The notes under the pieces are model-generated. The model worked only from the letters and a program-made list of their open reading frames with translations. It searched no databases and had not been told where the DNA came from. 42,131 bases of DNA, taken from contig DASXVN010000036.1 in the NCBI GenBank assembly GCA_036504235.1, positions 1 through 42,131 on the forward strand, in the 5' to 3' direction. This document shows, in pieces, positions 37,395 to 42,131 of this stretch. Positions within the stretch are counted from its first letter, which is position 1. Each line of letters starts with the position of its first letter. The translations under genes and the position numbers were made by a program. This stretch comes from Zipacnadum sp036504235 (lineage in GTDB: Bacteria > Armatimonadota > Zipacnadia > Zipacnadales > Zipacnadaceae).

Positions 37395-39068
37395 TCACCA
37401 CTCCGTCAGCGGCTCGGGGGCCAGAGGGTCAACGCGCAGCCGCCAGGTCCGCCCCGGCCAGCTCCACGTCACCTGCCAGGCCTGCTCCTCGGGGTCGCGG
37501 GGGACGGCCAGCGGCGCCCGGTCCGGGGCCAGCAGCGGCGGCTCGCCGAGACCGTCCAGGCTGAGGCCCCAGAGGGTCACCACCGCCCGGCGCTCGGCCA
37601 GGGCGGCTCCCGCGTAGGTCAGGTCCCAGTCCCAGCGGTCCTCGGCGCGGTGCAGCGCAATTTCCGGCGCTCCCCCCAGCGGCAGGCAGGCCACCGCCAC
37701 GGTCCGCTCCGGGTAGGCCAGGGTAAGCTGCCGCCCCGGACCGGTCGCGCTCTCCACGGGCTCCGCGTGGCCCTCCAGCAGCCGGAAGCGGTCGCAGACG
37801 CGGTCCCAGTCGCTCTGGATGGCGGGCAGGAGGCGCAGGGCCACGAGATTGCCGCCGTGCTGAATCGTCCAGGTGCGCCCAAAGACCGGCGGCTGGATTC
37901 CGGTGGCCAGGGCGGCGTTGCCGTAGCTGGTGTGGAAGCTGCCGGTCGCCGGGTGCGCGCCGACGCGGTCCCCGGCCTGGACCTCCCACTGCAGGAAGCC
38001 CCAGTCGCCCTCCGGTCGCCACAGGCACACGGGGAAGGACTGCCAGGCCAGCCCCCAGGTGTCGTGCTCGGCCACCGGCATCAGGGGGAAGCGGGTGACG
38101 CTGCCCAGGCGAATATCCGGCCGGCACTGGGCCACCGCGCGGGTGTCGTCAAAGCAGGGTATGGTGATCTCCACCGAGGCCGCCGCGCGCGGGCCGACCA
38201 GCTCGTGCCAGCCGTGGGCCGCGAAGAGGTGCTCCAGTTCCGGAGCCTCACCCGTCGCCAGGGGCCGGACGCGGTCGCGGTAGTTGCTGTGGGTAGGGCT
38301 GGCGGAGAAGGCGTAGGAGCGCAGAGCCGGCACCCGGGGACCGGCGGCGAAAGCGTCCTCAATCGCCAGCAACTCGGCGAGCAGGGAGCGGTAGGTCTCC
38401 CGCACCGCCGCCGGGAGCCGCTGGGCGAAGAGCAGCAGGAGCGACAGCTCGCGCAGGCAGACGGTCCCGTAACCGTCGCTCAGATGCTCGCCCCAACCCC
38501 AGCCGGTTTCCTGCCAGTAACGCGCCGCGTCGAGCATCGCTGCCGCTAACGCGCCGCCCTCGTCCTCGCCGCCGGTTATCTCCAGCAGCAGCCAGGCGCA
38601 GACCAGGTCGCCGAGGTACTTGTTGGGGTAGAACATGCTGGCCTCGGCCACCGCGGCGGTGAACCAGACCCGCGCCTCGGCGAACATGGCATCCACCAGC
38701 CGGCCGCTCGGCTCGTCCAGGGCCTCGCGGTAGCCGAGGTGCAGGGCGAGCAGGTTGAGGATGGTGAAAAAGGCGGCGTTGGTGTCCTGCGGCGCGGTCT
38801 CCTCCCAGTACCAGCGGAAGCAGCCGCGGTGCGGGCCAGGAGCGGTGACCTGCAGCGCCCGCAAGGCGGCCAGCACCCGGCCGACCTCGAGCTGGTCGAG
38901 CTGCCCCAACTGCGCGGCCTGCACCAGGCGCAGCGAGGACTCGCGGCCGGTATGCAGGCGCGTCCGGCCGCGCACGGCAACGGTATGACCGGGGCCTTCC
39001 TCCCACCACAGACCCACCTCGGGGTCCCAGCCTTCCGTCCAGTTAGGGGTCCAGCGCGGGTCACTCAT
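37395..39068 (-). CDS. Hypothetical protein, 557 residues, probable helical-barrel enzyme-like
   Basis: I do not recognise a named family. The first 300 residues are mainly helical with aromatic loops (FRWYWEETAPQDTNAAFFTI, SMFYPNKYLGDLVCAWLLLE, WGWGEHLSDGYGTVCLRELSLL), a pattern like (alpha/alpha) toroid polysaccharide lyases. The C-terminal 250 residues are beta-rich (FPLMPVAEHDTWGLAWQSFPV, LRLLPAIQSDW), like the beta-sandwich of the same enzymes. There is no signal peptide. The ATG at 39068 overlaps the upstream membrane glycosyltransferase by eight bases, so the two are co-expressed. A role in polysaccharide turnover is inference only. Confidence 0.65.
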   Translation of the reverse strand: MSDPRWTPNWTEGWDPEVGLWWEEGPGHTVAVRGRTRLHTGRESSLRLVQAAQLGQLDQLEVGRVLAALRALQVTAPGPHRGCFRWYWEETAPQDTNAAFFTILNLLALHLGYREALDEPSGRLVDAMFAEARVWFTAAVAEASMFYPNKYLGDLVCAWLLLEITGGEDEGGALAAAMLDAARYWQETGWGWGEHLSDGYGTVCLRELSLLLLFAQRLPAAVRETYRSLLAELLAIEDAFAAGPRVPALRSYAFSASPTHSNYRDRVRPLATGEAPELEHLFAAHGWHELVGPRAAASVEITIPCFDDTRAVAQCRPDIRLGSVTRFPLMPVAEHDTWGLAWQSFPVCLWRPEGDWGFLQWEVQAGDRVGAHPATGSFHTSYGNAALATGIQPPVFGRTWTIQHGGNLVALRLLPAIQSDWDRVCDRFRLLEGHAEPVESATGPGRQLTLAYPERTVAVACLPLGGAPEIALHRAEDRWDWDLTYAGAALAERRAVVTLWGLSLDGLGEPPLLAPDRAPLAVPRDPEEQAWQVTWSWPGRTWRLRVDPLAPEPLTEW

Positions 39069-40656
39069 CAGAGCACTTCCTGGGGCTAGTCTTCGTGCGC
39101 AAGGCCCGGCTCAGGGCCAGGCCGCAGGCCGCCACCGCCGCGAGCAGCAGCGCCATACCGGGCAGCACCAGCCGCAGGGGGAGGTTCATTCGCCAGGCGT
39201 AGAACCACCAGAAGTCCAGGCTGTGCCGCAGGTGCGCCTTGTAGTCCGCGGAGACAAAGCCCCCGCCGCTCGCCGGTTGCAGGGGGGTGGTTTCCACCTC
39301 GGCCAGCACCCGGAGCTGGCCCGCCGGGGGAAAGTAGCGCCACTGGTAGATCACGGCCTGCGAAGAACCGGTTTCGGCCATGACCTCGCCCATCCAGGTG
39401 GGATAGGGCGCCACCACCGCCAGCACCTGAATGAGCCCCCCCACCGCGACGAGGAGGGCGAGCCCGACTCGGCCGGGGCGGCTGCGCCGCAATCGCTCGA
39501 TTCCCCAGGGAGCAGGGAGCATGACGACGGCCAGACCCGGTAGTAAATAGCGCGGCCCCCAGGAGAACACATCCGGTCCGGCGGCCGCGTGGTACAGCAG
39601 GTAGGCCGCGAAGATGAGCACCGCGGTCCACATCTCCGCCGGGTGGCGGCGGACGGCGGCGCGCCAACCGATCAGGGACAGCAAAATCAGGGGGCAGTAG
39701 GTAAGGGCGCCCCGGCCCGGGCCGATCAGGTACGCGTAAAGCTGCGGAAGGTAGAAACCGGGGCTGAAGTTGGGGGCATAGTCCCGCCGGAGAAAGCCGG
39801 GGTTCAGGTACGAGCCGCTGCGGGCATGGTTATAGACCAACATGACGGCCACCCAGGGGAGCAGCCCCAGCAGGAACCAGCCGGCCTCTCGCCAGAGCGG
39901 CGCGCGGAAGCCTACTTGCTCCGGGGTCGGACGCAGGCGGCGGTGCAGCACGTAGGCCAGCAGGAAGGGCGCCGCCAGCAGGATACTGGGCTTGGTGGCC
40001 GCGCCCCACCCCAGGGCGCAGCCGGCCGCCACTAGCCACAGGCCGTGCGGCCGGCGCCAGGCGTAGACGACCAGACAGAGAAAACAGACGAGCAGGCACA
40101 GGGCGAGGAAGGGCTCGTAGAAGCCGGCCTTGCTGTACGGCCAGGCGGCGCTGCCCAGGCCATAGAGCAGGGCGGTGGCGGCCGCGAGCCGCGGCCGGCC
40201 GGTGAGCAGTCCGAGCAGGGCGCACAGGACCGTCGCCGTGGCCGCGGTCTGGAGCGCCAGGGAGAGGTTGATCACCGCGCGCGGGAGCATATTGACCAGC
40301 GAACTGGGCAGGCCCGCCCGCCGTGCCAAGGAGCCGCCGGCTTTCCCGAGCAGATACGCGGGGATCTGGAAGATCGGGTAGCCAAGGCCGAAAACGGGGT
40401 ACAAACGGCCGTCCGACCCGGGAGCGGCATGGACCGCATCCAAGGCGGCCGGCACCAGGGCGCCCTCGGTCGGCAGCGCCACCGTGCCGTTCTCCACGAG
40501 GCTCTGCGTGGTCAGGTAGTACGTCTCAGCATCCTGCAGGTCGCTGAACCCCTTGCCGGTGAAGAGGTAGACGGCCGCCAGTAGGCAGAACGAGAGCCCC
40601 AGGACCCGCCAGGGGTTTCGGCTCACTTGACAGTCTCCGTCGGCTTCGCGAGCCAT
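39061..40656 (-). CDS. ArnT/PMT-type membrane glycosyltransferase (GT-C fold)
   Basis: 531 residues from the ATG at 40656, with AGGAGA upstream. There are about ten to twelve membrane segments. The first extracytoplasmic loop carries GFSDLQDAETYYLTTQSLVENG (the aspartate/glutamate pair is the likely catalytic/metal site of GT-C enzymes) and DGRLYPVFGLGYPIFQIPAYLLG. Later segments include YGLGSAAWPYSKAGFYEPFLAL, WGAATKPSILLAAPFLLAY and FSWGPRYLLPGLAVVMLPAPWG. It would use a polyprenyl-phosphate sugar to glycosylate a protein or lipid outside the cytoplasmic membrane. The final domain (about 435-490) is extracytoplasmic. Confidence 0.8.
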   Translation of the reverse strand: MAREADGDCQVSRNPWRVLGLSFCLLAAVYLFTGKGFSDLQDAETYYLTTQSLVENGTVALPTEGALVPAALDAVHAAPGSDGRLYPVFGLGYPIFQIPAYLLGKAGGSLARRAGLPSSLVNMLPRAVINLSLALQTAATATVLCALLGLLTGRPRLAAATALLYGLGSAAWPYSKAGFYEPFLALCLLVCFLCLVVYAWRRPHGLWLVAAGCALGWGAATKPSILLAAPFLLAYVLHRRLRPTPEQVGFRAPLWREAGWFLLGLLPWVAVMLVYNHARSGSYLNPGFLRRDYAPNFSPGFYLPQLYAYLIGPGRGALTYCPLILLSLIGWRAAVRRHPAEMWTAVLIFAAYLLYHAAAGPDVFSWGPRYLLPGLAVVMLPAPWGIERLRRSRPGRVGLALLVAVGGLIQVLAVVAPYPTWMGEVMAETGSSQAVIYQWRYFPPAGQLRVLAEVETTPLQPASGGGFVSADYKAHLRHSLDFWWFYAWRMNLPLRLVLPGMALLLAAVAACGLALSRALRTKTSPRKCSDE

Positions 40657-40736
40657 GACGATTCTTCTCCTATACCAGTCGGGGAGAGGTTCGGACGCAG
40701 ACACCGACGCCCGCCCCACAAGAACGCGCGGTCAGC

Positions 40737-40883
40737 GTAGGGGCGGAAGTTGCGGGTCTGCGGGGCGGACGTCTGCGTCCGCCACAATCTCCGCCCGCGC
40801 CGGCCACAAACAAGTATTTTGATGCCATTTCAGCGGCAGCCGCGGGCGGAGATTCGGCGGAGACGCCGAACTTCCGCCCCTAC
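40737..40883. repeat. Cross-shaped palindromic element, copy 3 (diverged)
   Basis: Same outer arms GTAGGGGCGGAAGTT / AACTTCCGCCCCTAC and inner CTCCGCCCGC / GCGGGCGGAG as copies 1 and 2, but the first internal hairpin is replaced by GGCGGACG-TCTG-CGTCCGCC and the central loop is longer and unrelated (ACAAACAAGTATTTTGATGCCATTTC region). It fills the gap before the URO-D gene end. Confidence 0.85.
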
Positions 40884-40899
40884 GAGAAACGGCGGCAGC

Positions 40900-41997
40900 C
40901 TAGTAGTAGCCTGCCTCTTCCACCAGCCGAGTCACCAGACGGACCAGCTCCAGGTTGCCGTTGGGCGGCACCTGGTCGGCTACGCCGAACATGAAGGTGC
41001 CGCTGTCTTTGTGCAGGCGAATAATCTCCCGGACGTGGCGCTCGATCATCTCGGGGGTGAAGGGCGGGGCAAACATGGCCCCGGGCAGGCCGCCCAGGAT
41101 CAGAATGTCCGGGCCGACCAGATCGCGAATCTCGTCCATGCCGACATCACCCACCGGCTTGGGCGTGACCGCGTCCAGGCAGTCCACGCCGATGCCGGGC
41201 AGCCGCTCCACCAGGCCGCGCAGGGTGCCGTCCACATGGCAGATGACCTTCTGCCCCGCCGCGTGGAAGGCGGCCAGCTTCTCCGTCAAGAAGTCGCGGT
41301 AGTAGCGCTCAAACAAGCCACCCGCGCCCTCCGCGGTCATGTTGTCGGTGAGCATCACGTAGCGGCAGGGGGACTCGGCGGTGATCCGCCACATCGGCTC
41401 CTGGGCCGCGGCGGAAACGGCCAGGGTCTCCTCCACCTCGGCCCGAGCGTCCGCGAGCAGATAGCTCAGTTGCACCACGCCGACCCAGTGCTTGTACAGA
41501 TCGGCCATAGGCGAGGCCCCGACCGCGATGACCGGCAGGCCATGGGCGGCGAGGTCGCGGTCCATTTGCGCCACGGTCTCCGGGATAGGCGTGTAGCGGC
41601 GTTGGCTGACGATGAACCGGACGATAGCCAGATCGGCGGGCGTCTTGACCGGGTACTCGCGGTGGCCCCAGGAGTAGGACATGGGGCTGTACTCCGAGCG
41701 CTCGGTAAGCGTGCCGACCGGGGTCACCCAGCGGCGGACCAGCACACCGTCCTGCCGGGTGTCCTCCACGCTGACTTCCGGGCCCTCCTCCTGGGCAAAG
41801 GCGCAGCAGCCGGGCACGTACTCGCCCACGCCCAATTCCTGATGCATGCGGCTGCGGCCCGCGGTCCCGGCCCAGCGTTCCGGCAAGTCGCCGATGGTCT
41901 CGTGCGCGGCATGATAGTAGCCCAGATCGCCATACCAGACCATCCGGTCCGGCCGGCCCCCGGCGAATACCGTCTCGATGCGTTGTCGCTCGTTCAT
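40900..41997 (-). CDS. Uroporphyrinogen decarboxylase (URO-D) family protein, methyltransferase-like
   Basis: 365 residues of the URO-D/MtaA/CmuA superfamily: an N-terminal MNERQRIETVFAGGRPDRMVW (in place of the HemE arginine motif), GLPVIAVGASPMADLYKHWVG in the middle, KVICHVDGTLRGLVERLPGIGVDCLDAV with the conserved histidine, and PDILILGGLPGAMF. It lacks the typical HemE substrate-binding N-terminus, so it is more likely a corrinoid- or small-molecule methyltransferase relative than a heme enzyme. It is cytoplasmic. The start is the ATG at 41997 with a weak AGGA. No corrinoid protein gene is visible in the window. Confidence 0.85.
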   Translation of the reverse strand: MNERQRIETVFAGGRPDRMVWYGDLGYYHAAHETIGDLPERWAGTAGRSRMHQELGVGEYVPGCCAFAQEEGPEVSVEDTRQDGVLVRRWVTPVGTLTERSEYSPMSYSWGHREYPVKTPADLAIVRFIVSQRRYTPIPETVAQMDRDLAAHGLPVIAVGASPMADLYKHWVGVVQLSYLLADARAEVEETLAVSAAAQEPMWRITAESPCRYVMLTDNMTAEGAGGLFERYYRDFLTEKLAAFHAAGQKVICHVDGTLRGLVERLPGIGVDCLDAVTPKPVGDVGMDEIRDLVGPDILILGGLPGAMFAPPFTPEMIERHVREIIRLHKDSGTFMFGVADQVPPNGNLELVRLVTRLVEEAGYY

Positions 41998-42038
41998 GGT
42001 TCCTGCTTTCGTTGAGGAGGGATAAACTTTGCCGTCAG

Positions 42039-42093
42039 TGGCACCGGCTGCCTGCCGTTGCCGTACTGTAGGGCGGGGGCTACGTCCCCCGCC
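42039..42093. repeat. Partial repeat island at the window end
   Basis: TGGCACCGGCTGCCTGCC (left part of the interrupted box at 2317) runs into GTTGCCGT and a compact GTAGGGCGGGGGC hairpin (42068-42093). The right half of the CACCGGC box is missing, so it looks truncated. The island may continue past the window. Confidence 0.75.
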
Positions 42094-42131
42094 GTCGCTG
42101 CCCTAGGTTAGCGCTAGCCGCGGCGGTGGAC

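Noticed and set aside
40900..41997. True uroporphyrinogen decarboxylase (hemE)
   Set aside because: The N-terminal substrate-binding arginine motif of HemE is not recognisable and no heme-pathway gene is nearby; the wider URO-D/methyltransferase family is a safer label.

Overview
The window is about 42 kb of GC-rich (roughly two thirds G+C), densely coded bacterial chromosome with no rRNA, tRNA, phage or transposase gene that I can see. Gene content points to a diderm-type member of the Terrabacteria. The orders rpmH-rnpA-yidD-yidC-jag, yqeG-aroE and AI-2E-type permease-alaS-ruvX-mltG are the ones known from Firmicutes and relatives, while a heptose-phosphate adenylyltransferase (rfaE2-like), a Flp-type pilin, a GspF/PilC protein and several TGVSPV-encoding repeats are more typical of lineages such as Armatimonadota or Planctomycetota. 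Armatimonadota is my best guess; the sequence alone does not prove it.

Layout. 1-2300 (+): end of a [NiFe] hydrogenase operon (group 3-like large subunit, its maturation protease, a stand-alone receiver protein). 2300-5220 (-): DUF4432 mutarotase-like protein, an unknown 172-residue protein, a DUF169 protein. 5557-8576 (+): DNA polymerase IV coupled to a GT-B-like protein. 8573-11886 (-): GspF/PilC and a large secreted protein in one unit, read from a near-leaderless promoter. 11959-16803 (+): YfcE-type phosphodiesterase, an EndoQ-like PHP nuclease, a FAA-hydrolase-family enzyme and a GH15 glucoamylase-like enzyme. 17300-22000 (-): GT4 glycosyltransferase, aroE, yqeG, mltG, ruvX, a GNAT acetyltransferase. 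22176-29122 (-): one tight operon rarA - rsbV - rsbW - sigma factor - AI-2E permease - alaS, preceded by a promoter and a structured 190-nt RNA region. 29672-35528 (-): rpmH - rnpA - yidD - yidC - jag - rfaE2-like - sensor histidine kinase. 35764-42000: Flp pilin (-), DUF1232 protein (+), S1/P1-like zinc nuclease or phospholipase (-), a membrane glycosyltransferase with an unknown 557-residue protein (-), and a URO-D-family methyltransferase-like protein (-).

The most distinctive layer is repetitive DNA. Gene-free gaps are filled by composite islands built from a small set of palindromic modules: a CACCGGC...GCCGGTG box, a (GCCGTT)n array, a GTAGGGCGGGGGC hairpin, a cross-shaped element of about 117-147 nt (three copies), and a CCTCTCCC...GGGAGAGG box. 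The CACCGGC box also lies in frame inside two coding genes, alaS (twice) and the EndoQ gene, where it encodes GTG[VI]SPV. The second notable theme is a partner-switching module (STAS protein, HATPase kinase, sigma factor) buried in a DNA-repair and translation operon, with a degenerate phosphoacceptor motif in the STAS protein.
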